A DNA stretch of 64,000 nucleotides from Campylobacter fetus subsp. testudinum 03-427. GTDB taxonomy: Bacteria; Campylobacterota; Campylobacteria; Campylobacterales; Campylobacteraceae. Position 1 is the first letter of the stretch. Each line of letters starts with the position of its first letter. The stretch covers positions 1,364,001 to 1,428,000 of the forward strand of contig CP006833.1 of NCBI GenBank assembly GCA_000495505.1, written 5' to 3'. The position numbers and the translations under genes were made by a program. This document shows positions 9,184-17,879 of the stretch, in pieces. The notes under the pieces are model-generated. The model had not been told where the DNA came from. It made no database searches and saw nothing but the letters and a program-made list of their open reading frames with translations.

Positions 9184-10698
9184 TTATTTAAATTTATAAA
9201 TTATAGCTAAAATTTTACGCTTTAAAAGCAGTTTTTCACTTTTATTAAACACGATTAATAGACTAATTATATAACCAAAAAGTGAAAAGATAGTTCCTGC
9301 TAAAACAAAACTTAACCAACCTTTTATCTCCACAAAATCTTTTAGCAAAAACACAGATATCAAAACAATGGAAAAAACCAAAACATTTCTTAAAAATACT
9401 GGATAAAATAGACTCATTTTTTGATTTAAATTTACTCCGGCGTTTGGTATATCAAATAAAATTATTCTAGCCAAATATCCAGCACTTGCGCAAATCGCGA
9501 TAGAATAAAGCCCAAAATCTTTTATAAAAATCAGCTGAAAAGTAACAACACTAAAAGACATAATGAGATTTGCGATGGCAGGGCGTTTAAGCTTGTTTGT
9601 GACCGTGTTTAAACTAAGAAGAGGCTGCATAGCTGCTATAAAAATCACTGGTATTAAAGCGATGAGAGAAAGATTGTAAATAAAACTTATCTCATAAGCA
9701 GTTTTAAAAGGCAACCAAAGAGTATAAAACTCACTTCCAAGCACTGCAAATACAGCTACTGGAGAGATACTTATAAAAGCCAACGTTTTTAAGCAAAACT
9801 TCACTTCGTTTATGAGATCATTTATACTTTGTTTTGAGTATAACTCTATAAATTTGGGCATAAAAGTCGCGCCAACAGTACCTATAAATGACTCAGCTAT
9901 CAAAATCGCAGCTTTTGACACAGAGAGAATTCCCATAGAAGCTGCATTTATAAAGATATTGCAAAGCAGCAAGTCAATACCGTTTATCAAAGTATGACTT
10001 AGCATATTAAAGCTATTCCAAGTTCCTGAGTTTATGAGTTTTTTGATTAAGTTTAGCCTAAAATACTTCAGCCTAAACTTAAGCCCGGTTTGTAGTTTTT
10101 TCGTTATATAAATCGCACTGACAAATACAAAAATCGACGCTAACAACGCAGAAACCGCAGTGTAGTAGATCATCGGCTTAAAAATATAAAAAAGCGCCAC
10201 CAAAACAAACGCGAAAATCGCAGTCGAAACAGCATTTCTAACAGAGATCATATAAAGCTTGTTTTTCACAAAAGCACTTATAGTTAAAACCGCGTTAAAA
10301 AGCCCCAAACAGAAATTTATAAAATAAAACGCCATAGTGAGCTTAACATCATCTACTAGGGCTTCTGAAACGTTTATAAACTCTTTTAAATTTAGTATAA
10401 AAGCAGAACAAACCACGCAGATAAAAATGCAAAATATAAAATTTACGGCAAGAACAGATGAGTAGTATTTACTCGCTTGCAAGAGATTTCCTCTGTGGTA
10501 TTCATACGCCACAAAACGTCCTGCGACTGAGTTTATAACCAAAGTTAAGATATAACCGTAATTTACAAATGAGTTTGCAAGACCTAAAAATCCATACGCT
10601 TCATCTCCTAAAACCTTTAAGATGAAAGGAGTTAAAAAGAAATTTATAAGCATCTGAAGACTGAAAACTACGATACTTGATATAAGATTTAAAGCCAT
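9184..10698 (-). CDS. Wzx/MOP-family polysaccharide flippase
   Basis: The 504-aa protein is almost entirely membrane helices (about 12-14) with the N-terminal pattern of MATE/Wzx-like exporters of the MOP superfamily (LQMLINFFLTPFILKVLGD). Such proteins flip undecaprenyl-linked glycans across the inner membrane. It is first in the pgl operon, 16 bp before the pglH-like gene. In C. jejuni this part of the locus carries pglK, an ABC-type flippase, and no ABC flippase is seen in this window. The likely inference is that this MOP protein flips the N-glycan precursor, but it could serve the LPS O-chain instead. Confidence 0.85.
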   Translation of the reverse strand: MALNLISSIVVFSLQMLINFFLTPFILKVLGDEAYGFLGLANSFVNYGYILTLVINSVAGRFVAYEYHRGNLLQASKYYSSVLAVNFIFCIFICVVCSAFILNLKEFINVSEALVDDVKLTMAFYFINFCLGLFNAVLTISAFVKNKLYMISVRNAVSTAIFAFVLVALFYIFKPMIYYTAVSALLASIFVFVSAIYITKKLQTGLKFRLKYFRLNLIKKLINSGTWNSFNMLSHTLINGIDLLLCNIFINAASMGILSVSKAAILIAESFIGTVGATFMPKFIELYSKQSINDLINEVKFCLKTLAFISISPVAVFAVLGSEFYTLWLPFKTAYEISFIYNLSLIALIPVIFIAAMQPLLSLNTVTNKLKRPAIANLIMSFSVVTFQLIFIKDFGLYSIAICASAGYLARIILFDIPNAGVNLNQKMSLFYPVFLRNVLVFSIVLISVFLLKDFVEIKGWLSFVLAGTIFSLFGYIISLLIVFNKSEKLLLKRKILAIIYKFK

Positions 10699-10828
10699 TA
10701 TAAGTAGATCACTTTATCTTAAAGACGAATAAATTTGTCTTTTCAAAATCTATAAAATTATGCATTTTGCATTGCAAATGAAATTTACATTTATAAGCAA
10801 AGGTCATCTTTTAAACGCTTTTTTAAAT

Positions 10829-12157
10829 TTAAAACTCATTGGCAACACCTATCTCAAAATATATAAATCCAAGCTCTTTTAAAATATTTCTATCATACTG
10901 ATTTCGCCCATCAAATATAATAGGAGTTTTAAGGCGATTTTTCATCTCTATAAAATCAGGAGCCCTAAACTCGCTCCACTCAGTCAGCAAAGCTAAGCAA
11001 TCAGCTCCGTTTAGTGCGTCGTATTTGTTTGGGGCATAAATCACATCTAAATTTTTAAAATAAATTTTAGCTTCAGCGTAAGCTTTTGGATCAAAAACTT
11101 GCACTTTAGCTCCATTTTTTATAAGTAAATTTATAATAGTTATAGAAGTTGCTTCTCTCATATCATCGGTATTTGGTTTAAATGCAAGCCCCCAAATAGC
11201 TATGGTTTTACCTTGTAAATTACCATTAAAATATGCATTTATCTTATCAAAAATCACTCGTTTTTGAGCTTTATTTCTATCTTCAACTGCCTTTAAAACT
11301 AAAGGATCTATACCGTTTTGTTTAGCGGTGTAGATGAGCGCTTCAACGTCTTTTGGAAAACAGCTCCCGCCATAACCACATCCAGGATAGATAAAACTAT
11401 ATCCTATGCGAGAGTCACTTCCGATACCGCGCCTAACCATATTTATATCAGCTCCGACTTTTTCACAGATGGTAGCCATCTCATTTATAAAACTGATTTT
11501 AGTAGCAAGCATAGAGTTTGCGGCGTATTTCGTCATCTCCGCACTCTTTACGTCCATCTCTATAAGGCGGTTATGATTTTTCATAAATGGCGCGTAAAGC
11601 TCTCTTAAAGCGTTAAATCCAAACTCACTACTAGCTCCTACCACAACGCGATCAGGCTTTAAAAAATCCTCAACAGCAGCTCCTTCTTTTAGAAACTCAG
11701 GATTGCTAACTACTTCAAATTTGATCTCTACGCCTCTATTTTGCTGCTCTTTTGATATAACTTCGCTTACTTTATGCGCAGTTCCTACTGGAACGGTACT
11801 TTTATCGACCACGACGAGTGGGCGCTGCATATGTTCGCCTATGCTTTTTGCAACTTGCAAAACATATCTTAAATCCGCTTGTCCATCTCCACCCATAGGC
11901 GTACCGACTGCTATAAAAACAACATTGGCAAAGCTTAAAGCTTCTTTGATATCTGTGCTAAATCTTAAATTTTGCTTCTCATAATACTCGATTACTATCT
12001 CTTTAAGACCTGGTTCATAAATTGGGATAATGCCTTGTTTTAGATTTTGTATTTTTTCTTCTGCGACGTCTATACAAATAACATCGTTACCCATCTTTGC
12101 AAAACAAGCTCCACTGACTAATCCAACATATCCTGTACCTACTACTGCTATTTTCAT
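10829..12157 (-). CDS. ugd: UDP-glucose 6-dehydrogenase
   Basis: This enzyme oxidises UDP-glucose twice with NAD+ to UDP-glucuronate. The 442-aa length fits the family. An N-terminal Rossmann motif (VVGTGYVGLVSG) is followed by the catalytic cysteine segment YGGSCFPKD near residue 260, then the C-terminal UDP-binding domain (WGLAFKPNTDDMREA). It shares its strand with the pgl operon but is separated from it by a 130-bp gap (10699-10828) in which I see no distinct feature. It probably feeds the glucuronate epimerase at 17876-18934. Confidence 0.93.
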   Translation of the reverse strand: MKIAVVGTGYVGLVSGACFAKMGNDVICIDVAEEKIQNLKQGIIPIYEPGLKEIVIEYYEKQNLRFSTDIKEALSFANVVFIAVGTPMGGDGQADLRYVLQVAKSIGEHMQRPLVVVDKSTVPVGTAHKVSEVISKEQQNRGVEIKFEVVSNPEFLKEGAAVEDFLKPDRVVVGASSEFGFNALRELYAPFMKNHNRLIEMDVKSAEMTKYAANSMLATKISFINEMATICEKVGADINMVRRGIGSDSRIGYSFIYPGCGYGGSCFPKDVEALIYTAKQNGIDPLVLKAVEDRNKAQKRVIFDKINAYFNGNLQGKTIAIWGLAFKPNTDDMREATSITIINLLIKNGAKVQVFDPKAYAEAKIYFKNLDVIYAPNKYDALNGADCLALLTEWSEFRAPDFIEMKNRLKTPIIFDGRNQYDRNILKELGFIYFEIGVANEF

Positions 12158-12212
12158 GCAAAATTTCCTAAAAATTTATTTGATAATTATAGCAAAATAT
12201 TTTCATATAAGG

Positions 12213-12218
12213 TATAAT
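12213..12218 (+). promoter_or_regulatory. Candidate -10 box for the gtr-like operon
   Basis: TATAAT lies 29 bp before the preferred start of the gtrB-like gene, in the divergent 89-bp gap from ugd. The Gtr trio therefore appears to have its own promoter on the strand opposite to its surroundings. Confidence 0.5.
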
Positions 12219-12246
12219 AAACAAAAAAGCTTTAAGGTTGATTTTA

Positions 12247-13248
12247 ATGGAATATATTAAAACAAACAGTAAGAAAGAGTGCGAAATACCTTGCCATTTT
12301 TTAGATAAAAGCAGTGTATCTATTGTAGTTCCTTGTTACAATGAGGAAGCTTCTATATCCATATTTCAAAAAGAAATCATAAAAATATTAACAAATATCA
12401 AAGACAAAATAAACTCAAACTTTGAATATGAAATTATTTTTATAGATGATGGAAGCCAAGATAAAACAGCTGTAGAAATAAAAAAATTATGTAATAAATT
12501 TAATAATACTCACCTTATTAAATTTTCGCGTAATTTTGGTAAAGAAGCCGCTATTTTAGCAGGTTTTAGAATGGCAAAAAATAGCAGCATAGTCTTAATA
12601 GACGCAGATCTACAACATCCTGTATATCTGATAGAAAAGATGTATGAAATTTGGTATAACAATGAAGCAGATATCATCTATGCTATAAGAAAAGATAGAA
12701 AAGGCGAAAGCTTTTTAAAAAGCAAACTAAGTGAAATATTTTATAAAATTTCAAATATCATCTCAGACGTAAAATTAAAGCCAGGGGTAAGCGACTTTAG
12801 ATTAATGGATAAAAAAGTTGTTGATATCTTAGTAGCAATGAATGAATATCATAGATTTAGCAAAGCCATGTTTGAGTGGGTAGGATTTAAAAAAACAGCG
12901 TTAGAATATGATTATGCCCCAAGGATTAGTGGTAAAACTAGCTGGAGTTATATGAAGTTATTTAAATATGCTATAGAAGGTATGATAAGTTTTTCGACTA
13001 CACCTCTAAAAATATCATTTTGGATAGGGTTGATGATAAGTTTTATATCCGGAGCTTATGGAATTTTTATCGTTTTTGATACTATCATAAATGGAAATAC
13101 TGTAAAAGGCTACCCCTCAATGCTTACTATAATACTATTTTTAGGAGGAATACAGCTAATATTTTTAGGAATTATAGGGCAATATATAGCAAGAATTTAT
13201 GAACAAGTAAAAGATAGACCGCACTATATAGTTGAAGAGGAGATTTAG
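12247..13248 (+). CDS. GtrB-like bactoprenol-phosphate glycosyltransferase (GT2)
   Basis: It belongs to the DPM1/GtrB family, which charges undecaprenyl phosphate with one sugar, usually glucose, in the cytoplasm. Visible features are the GT2 core SIVVPCYNEEASI, IFIDDGSQDKT and the DxD site DADLQHP. Two C-terminal membrane helices (about 262-320) follow, as in GtrB. The frame opens at a TTG at 12238, but the ATG at 12247 sits 9 nt after AAGG and is preferred. It heads a three-gene plus-strand operon and ends within the possible 5' extension of the next gene. Confidence 0.85.
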   Translation: MEYIKTNSKKECEIPCHFLDKSSVSIVVPCYNEEASISIFQKEIIKILTNIKDKINSNFEYEIIFIDDGSQDKTAVEIKKLCNKFNNTHLIKFSRNFGKEAAILAGFRMAKNSSIVLIDADLQHPVYLIEKMYEIWYNNEADIIYAIRKDRKGESFLKSKLSEIFYKISNIISDVKLKPGVSDFRLMDKKVVDILVAMNEYHRFSKAMFEWVGFKKTALEYDYAPRISGKTSWSYMKLFKYAIEGMISFSTTPLKISFWIGLMISFISGAYGIFIVFDTIINGNTVKGYPSMLTIILFLGGIQLIFLGIIGQYIARIYEQVKDRPHYIVEEEI

Positions 13249-13252
13249 CACA

Positions 13253-14770
13253 GTGAATTTAAAACACAATTTAAAAAAAGAGCTACTATTTACTATAGCA
13301 ACTATTAAAAAATTTTTCAAGTATAAATACTTCTATAAATATTTTATTTTCATTTTTGGGCTATATTTTACAGGATATTTTGCACTAATAATAAATAATG
13401 TTAATTATGGAGATGACTATCATAGAGCTACATATGGAGATTTTGGATTTCAGATATGGAGCAGATTTTCATCAGAGTTTTTATCAAAAATATTTCATAT
13501 AAGCCTAAATAGAAATGTAGAAATATCGCCTCTTTTACAGATAATCGCGATTGCTATCTTATCTATTGGGTCAATGATTTTAGTAAAAACGGTTTTAAAA
13601 AGATATACTTTTTGGGGGCTTGCTGCTAGCTTACCTTTGGGGCTTAGTCCATTTTTTTTAGAAAATATGAGTTTTAAATTTGACAGTGTGTTTATGGCGA
13701 TATCATTAGTTTCACCAATCATTCCTTTTCTATTTTTAAAAAATAAAATAGCATTTTTTATAATATCTATTTTGTGTTTAGAATTGACCTTGACCACATA
13801 TCAAACAGGAAATGCGGTGTATATAATGTTATCTTTATTTATAATATTGAGTTATATATTAGAAGGTAAAAATTATAAGCAGATTATTAAATGTGCTATG
13901 TTGCTTATACTAGCATATATTTCATCACTTCTTATATATAAGTTTTTTATTTTAAATGAATATTCTGGAGAATGGTATGCATCAAAAAGTGCATTTGAAC
14001 TAAATAACTTGATTCCAGGAGTAAGTAAAAATTTAAAAACAGTACTGAAAATATATGAAGATGTTTTTAAACATACTATTTTTGTACCTATATTTGCACT
14101 TGGGATAATTGGATTTTTATTTGCCTGTATAAAAGTATCTAAAATATGCAAATTTTGGACTCTTATCGTTGGTTTAGGATTTATAGTCTTTGGAATTTTA
14201 TTATCTTATGGTGCTTATTTGGTATTAGAAAAACAGATTTTTAGTGATAGAACTTTTAATGGTATAGGTATGTTTTTAGCAATTATATTTGTATTTTTAT
14301 TTAAAATAAATATAAAAATATATAAGTTTTTTAGCAAAACCATATGTTTTATATTAGCTTATTCACTTATAATAGAAGCTACTGCTTGGGCAAATGTATT
14401 AAAAGAGCAAACAGAATATGCAAAATACAGAGTTGAGCTTATGTTGCATGATTTTTATAAAATGATACCAAAAGATAATAAATTTGGCTTTACCTCTGAA
14501 GTAAATAAAAACAATTTTATGTCTCCAATAGCATTAAACACGTCAAAAACATTTCCTATAATAATGAGAAATCACGCTATAGATAATATGCTAGATGCAA
14601 ATTGGCTATTCAACTCTTATGGACTTATGGCTCATTATGAACATTGGACACCGATACTCTCAAAAGGTCTATGCGGACAAAAAGATAAAAAGCCAGTTGA
14701 GATCGTAGAAAATCCGCTCCATAAAATCACAAAATATGATAACAACTGTTTTGTTATAGAGTTTTTATAA
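13253..14770 (+). CDS. GtrC-like multispanning glucosyltransferase
   Basis: This membrane protein of about 505 aa has some ten predicted helices and a soluble C-terminal tail. It resembles the GtrII/GtrC-type transferases that move a sugar from bactoprenol to a glycan in the periplasm. An acidic pair in the first loop (NYGDDYHRATYGD) fits the catalytic loop of GT-C enzymes. The frame can open at a TTG at 13232, but the GTG at 13253 follows GAGGAG and is preferred. Sandwiched between GtrB-like and GtrA-like genes, its role is inferred from context; such serotype-specific enzymes vary greatly in sequence. Confidence 0.7.
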   Translation: MNLKHNLKKELLFTIATIKKFFKYKYFYKYFIFIFGLYFTGYFALIINNVNYGDDYHRATYGDFGFQIWSRFSSEFLSKIFHISLNRNVEISPLLQIIAIAILSIGSMILVKTVLKRYTFWGLAASLPLGLSPFFLENMSFKFDSVFMAISLVSPIIPFLFLKNKIAFFIISILCLELTLTTYQTGNAVYIMLSLFIILSYILEGKNYKQIIKCAMLLILAYISSLLIYKFFILNEYSGEWYASKSAFELNNLIPGVSKNLKTVLKIYEDVFKHTIFVPIFALGIIGFLFACIKVSKICKFWTLIVGLGFIVFGILLSYGAYLVLEKQIFSDRTFNGIGMFLAIIFVFLFKINIKIYKFFSKTICFILAYSLIIEATAWANVLKEQTEYAKYRVELMLHDFYKMIPKDNKFGFTSEVNKNNFMSPIALNTSKTFPIIMRNHAIDNMLDANWLFNSYGLMAHYEHWTPILSKGLCGQKDKKPVEIVENPLHKITKYDNNCFVIEFL

Positions 14771-15151
14771 ATGAAATTATCTAGTTCATATTTTTTACGA
14801 TATTTATGCGTAGGAGTATTCAATACTATTGTTGGTTTTGGAGTTATATTTACCCTTATGTATATTGGATATAGCGCAGAAATCTCAAATTTAATAGGCT
14901 ATATTTGCGGAATTATTTTCTCATATTTTATGAATAAATTTTTTACTTTTAATACAAAAAATAGGAACAAAAAAGAGTTTATAAAATTTATAATAGCGAT
15001 GCTTATCTCTTATGCATTAAATCTATTAATGCTTAAAATCTGTCTGAGTTTAGGTATAAATGCATATATAGCCCAACTATTTGCAGGAGCCGCGTATACT
15101 GTAAGCGGCTTTTTAATAAGTAAATTTTGGGTATTTAAACTAAACAGTTAG
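14771..15151 (+). CDS. GtrA-family membrane protein (bactoprenol-sugar flippase)
   Basis: The 126-aa protein has four membrane helices and the GtrA signature: an opening FLRYLCVGVFNTIVGFG, a middle YFMNKFFTF and a closing KFWVF. GtrA proteins are thought to flip undecaprenyl-phosphate-glucose. It begins directly after the GtrC-like stop codon. It also ends one base before the convergent galE gene, leaving no room for a terminator of its own. Confidence 0.88.
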   Translation: MKLSSSYFLRYLCVGVFNTIVGFGVIFTLMYIGYSAEISNLIGYICGIIFSYFMNKFFTFNTKNRNKKEFIKFIIAMLISYALNLLMLKICLSLGINAYIAQLFAGAAYTVSGFLISKFWVFKLNS

Positions 15152-16144
15152 CTATTTTAACTTCTTCTCCCACTCTAAAGCTGAGCTAATGATGAGCTCT
15201 AAACTCTCGCGAGTCGGTTTCCAACTAGTTTTATTTCTAAGTTTGCTAGCGTCTGATATAAGCATCGCTGGATCGCCCTCCCGGCGAGGGGCGTTTAATA
15301 CTTTAAAATCCACTCCACTAACTTTTTTAGCTGTCTCAATGACTTCTTTTACGCTAAATCCTCTGCCATAGCCAACGTTAAATATATCACTATCATTTGT
15401 TTTTAGATATTCAAGTACGGCCAAATGAGCACTTGCAAGATCTTCTATATGGATATAATCCCTTACGCAAGTTCCATCTTTCGTAGCGTAATCACTCCCA
15501 AAAATACTCATACTCTCTCTTTTCCCAGTAATCGTCCCAGTGGCTACTTTGATAAGATGAGTCGCGTTTGGATAGTTTTGACCGATAAGCCCGTCCGTGC
15601 TTGCTCCAGCTACGTTAAAATAACGCAAGATACCAAATTTAAAATCCCTGTTTGCAAGTGCGGCGTCTTTTAAGATCCATTCTGTCATAAGCTTGCTTCT
15701 ACCATATGGATTTATCGGATTTTGCTCACTTGTTTCATCGACTACGCCGCTACTAGGCTCCCCATAAGTAGCAGCAGTCGAGCTAAATATAAACTTACTC
15801 ACGCCGTGTTCAACAGCTAAATTTATTAAATTTGCAGCGTTTGCTGTGTTATTGAGATAATATTTCAGTGGTTTTACCGTACTTTCAAACACTTCTATAT
15901 ATGCTGCAAAATGTATGATCGCTTCAAATTTGCGTGTCCTAAAAATCTCCCTAAGGCTAAAAGTATCTGTCAAATCGCACTTTATAAACTCAAATTTATT
16001 TATATTTTCAAGCGTTACTAACGCCTCTTTGCTTCCTGTGTAGAAATTATCTATGACAGTGATGTTATGCCCGCCCTCTTCTAACAGAGCTTTTAAGACG
16101 TGAGAGCCGATATATCCAGCTCCTCCGGTTATCAAGATATTCAT
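15152..16144 (-). CDS. galE: UDP-glucose/UDP-GlcNAc 4-epimerase (GalE/Gne)
   Basis: The 330-aa short-chain dehydrogenase-type epimerase interconverts UDP-Glc/UDP-Gal, and in Campylobacter also UDP-GlcNAc/UDP-GalNAc, supplying GalNAc for the pgl glycan and galactose for LOS. The NAD motif GGAGYIGSH, the SSTAATYG serine-threonine region and the YGRSK catalytic pair are all present. In C. jejuni the equivalent gne lies at the end of the pgl locus, and the position here agrees. Whether it accepts acetylated substrates cannot be read from the sequence. Confidence 0.9.
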   Translation of the reverse strand: MNILITGGAGYIGSHVLKALLEEGGHNITVIDNFYTGSKEALVTLENINKFEFIKCDLTDTFSLREIFRTRKFEAIIHFAAYIEVFESTVKPLKYYLNNTANAANLINLAVEHGVSKFIFSSTAATYGEPSSGVVDETSEQNPINPYGRSKLMTEWILKDAALANRDFKFGILRYFNVAGASTDGLIGQNYPNATHLIKVATGTITGKRESMSIFGSDYATKDGTCVRDYIHIEDLASAHLAVLEYLKTNDSDIFNVGYGRGFSVKEVIETAKKVSGVDFKVLNAPRREGDPAMLISDASKLRNKTSWKPTRESLELIISSALEWEKKLK

Positions 16145-16196
16145 TTTTCGCCTTCGTTTTACTTTAAATTTAGTGATTATTATAGCTAGTTTGGGC

Positions 16197-16800
16197 TTAA
16201 AGATTATCTTGCATTCTAAATATATAAAACGAAATGAAAAATAAAACTATAAATCCAAAAGAAATCAAATTTAAAACTTCCCAACCACCACTTGCTAGCA
16301 CAAATCCAACGCTAGAACTTGCTAACAAATTTGCTCCAAAAACGCTAATAGCATTTAGACTTTGTAAGCGTAGTTTATACTTTGAGTTTATAGCATTTAG
16401 CATAAACATTCCACGATTAAAACTAAACACCCAGCCCACACCAACAAAAGGCGTATCAAATATCAAAGTGCCGATATTTGCCAAATTTGGTCCTAAAATA
16501 CCACCCATTATCCCACCTGCTACAACAAAAGCTGTAGCTCTGTTTTTATCATTTTGCGTGGTTAAATTTAGAGCTTCACTAGCTAAAATCTATAAAATTG
16601 ATTGAGCGCAGTGAAAAATCCAAGCAAGAAAGTTGCAAAACAAAATAGATAAAATAGCCCAGACATTAGTGAAAAAATAGCAAAACCAGCCCCCAAACAA
16701 CCTATCAAAGAAACACATAAAAAGACTTTTTTCTACCAAATCTTTACATTAAATTTGATGAAAATAGCTAGTTTTGGCTTAAAAAATGTCTGCTTTTAAA
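16197..16800 (-). pseudogene. Decayed MFS transporter remnant
   Basis: Read leftwards, the stretch encodes pieces of a major-facilitator transporter in more than one frame. A GRKK loop, a helix reading SLIGCLGAGFAIFSLMSG and a NQFYRF motif come first. A stop and frame change near 16588 then lead to the last intact piece of 103 codons (16197-16508). A second frame change lies in an A-run near 16725. The N-terminal third is missing. This is clearly non-functional, and it fills most of the gap between galE and the small secreted protein. Confidence 0.82.
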
Positions 16801-16807
16801 GCGTATA

Positions 16808-17050
16808 TCACCAATCCCTCTTCTTACTTTCCAGCTTTTCATTCATATATTCCCAACCTTTCATACACCATTCAAGCTCGGCTGAGTCTTTAGCATATCT
16901 ATCAGTACATTCCCATTTACCTTGTCCTAACTGTCTATAGATAGAGCCTTCATTGTGATATTTTCTCTCAAAAGCGTTACTTGCTTCGTTTATAGGCCAC
17001 GCACCAGCGCTCATAGCAAACGCTATGGCTAAAAAACATACTTTTTTCAT
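16808..17050 (-). CDS. Small exported protein of unknown function
   Basis: The 80-aa product starts MKKVCFLAIAFAMSAGAWP, a clear signal peptide. The mature part of about 60 residues is hydrophilic, with two cysteines (KWECTDRY and EWCMKG) that could form a disulfide, and four tryptophans. It ends 8 bp or so after the preceding DNA ligase gene on the same strand and may be co-transcribed with it. I do not recognise the family. A periplasmic location is the only safe inference. Confidence 0.7.
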   Translation of the reverse strand: MKKVCFLAIAFAMSAGAWPINEASNAFERKYHNEGSIYRQLGQGKWECTDRYAKDSAELEWCMKGWEYMNEKLESKKRDW

Positions 17051-17060
17051 ATTTTATCCT

Positions 17061-17879
17061 TTATTTTGTTAAATTATTGTCACTTCTAACACGTAAAAAT
17101 ACAGGAAATCTAGGCTTAGCGTATTTGGTTAAATTTTGATATTTATAAGTAATGATAGTACCGACTTTTGGCGGATCTGCCCTTTGCTCATCGCTAAATC
17201 CAGAACCGATCTTAAGCTCTATGTTACTAAAAATATCAACGCAAATAAGCGAACCCAAAAGCCCTTCAAATTTACCTTTACCGCTTTGTAGTTTAACGAC
17301 TCTACATTCGCTATCTTTAAACTTTTTGAGCTTTAAAATTTCACCGCTTCTACCGTTTTTATAAGGCGCGTTTTCATTTCTTACGACTACACCCTCACCG
17401 CCACCGCTAATAACCTCATCTAAAAACGCAAAAGCGTCTTGATTTGAGTTTATTTTTATTTGTTCTATTACTCGTATAAACTCATTTGGACTCTCTTTTA
17501 AAAACTCGCGCAACACTTCTAGTCGCTCACGCAAATTTCCCTTAGCATTTGGCACGTCAAATACCATAAATTTGATATTTTCCCAACCTTTATCATCAAA
17601 AGAATTCACTACAGAACTAATAAACTCAAACTCTCCTCGTCCGCTCCACAGCTCACCATCTATAGCAAAGCTCGGAAAATCTTTTAGCCACCACTTTGGA
17701 GCGTTGATGATCTTAGCATTTCTGCTTTTCAAATTCTTACCATCCCAGATAGCTCTCACACCATCATACTTTTCACTCGCCAACCAACCGCTTAAATTTT
17801 CATCATTATACTCTTTTAATAGCATAACTTCGGCTTTTAAACCTAAAAATATGGCTAATAATAGAGCTAAAAACTTCAA
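17061..17879 (-). CDS. Exported ATP-dependent DNA ligase
   Basis: The enzyme seals DNA nicks through a lysyl-AMP intermediate. The 272-aa protein has an N-terminal hydrophobic leader ([19 protein letters not shown]), then motif [13 protein letters not shown] with the adenylated lysine. DGELWSG (motif III), GEGVVVRN (motif IV) and [12 protein letters not shown] (motif V) follow. This is the minimal ligase type found in C. jejuni, Haemophilus and Neisseria, where a periplasmic role in DNA uptake has been suggested. Its ATG overlaps the stop of the sugar epimerase as ATGA, so it is translated within a sugar-nucleotide operon. Confidence 0.88.
   Translation of the reverse strand: MKFLALLLAIFLGLKAEVMLLKEYNDENLSGWLASEKYDGVRAIWDGKNLKSRNAKIINAPKWWLKDFPSFAIDGELWSGRGEFEFISSVVNSFDDKGWENIKFMVFDVPNAKGNLRERLEVLREFLKESPNEFIRVIEQIKINSNQDAFAFLDEVISGGGEGVVVRNENAPYKNGRSGEILKLKKFKDSECRVVKLQSGKGKFEGLLGSLICVDIFSNIELKIGSGFSDEQRADPPKVGTIITYKYQNLTKYAKPRFPVFLRVRSDNNLTK

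Noticed and set aside
13600-13660. Short G runs in the GtrC-like gene as phase-variation tract
   Set aside because: The longest G run is only about five bases. Campylobacter phase-variable genes usually have eight or more G or C, and I saw no such tract anywhere in the LOS or pgl genes.
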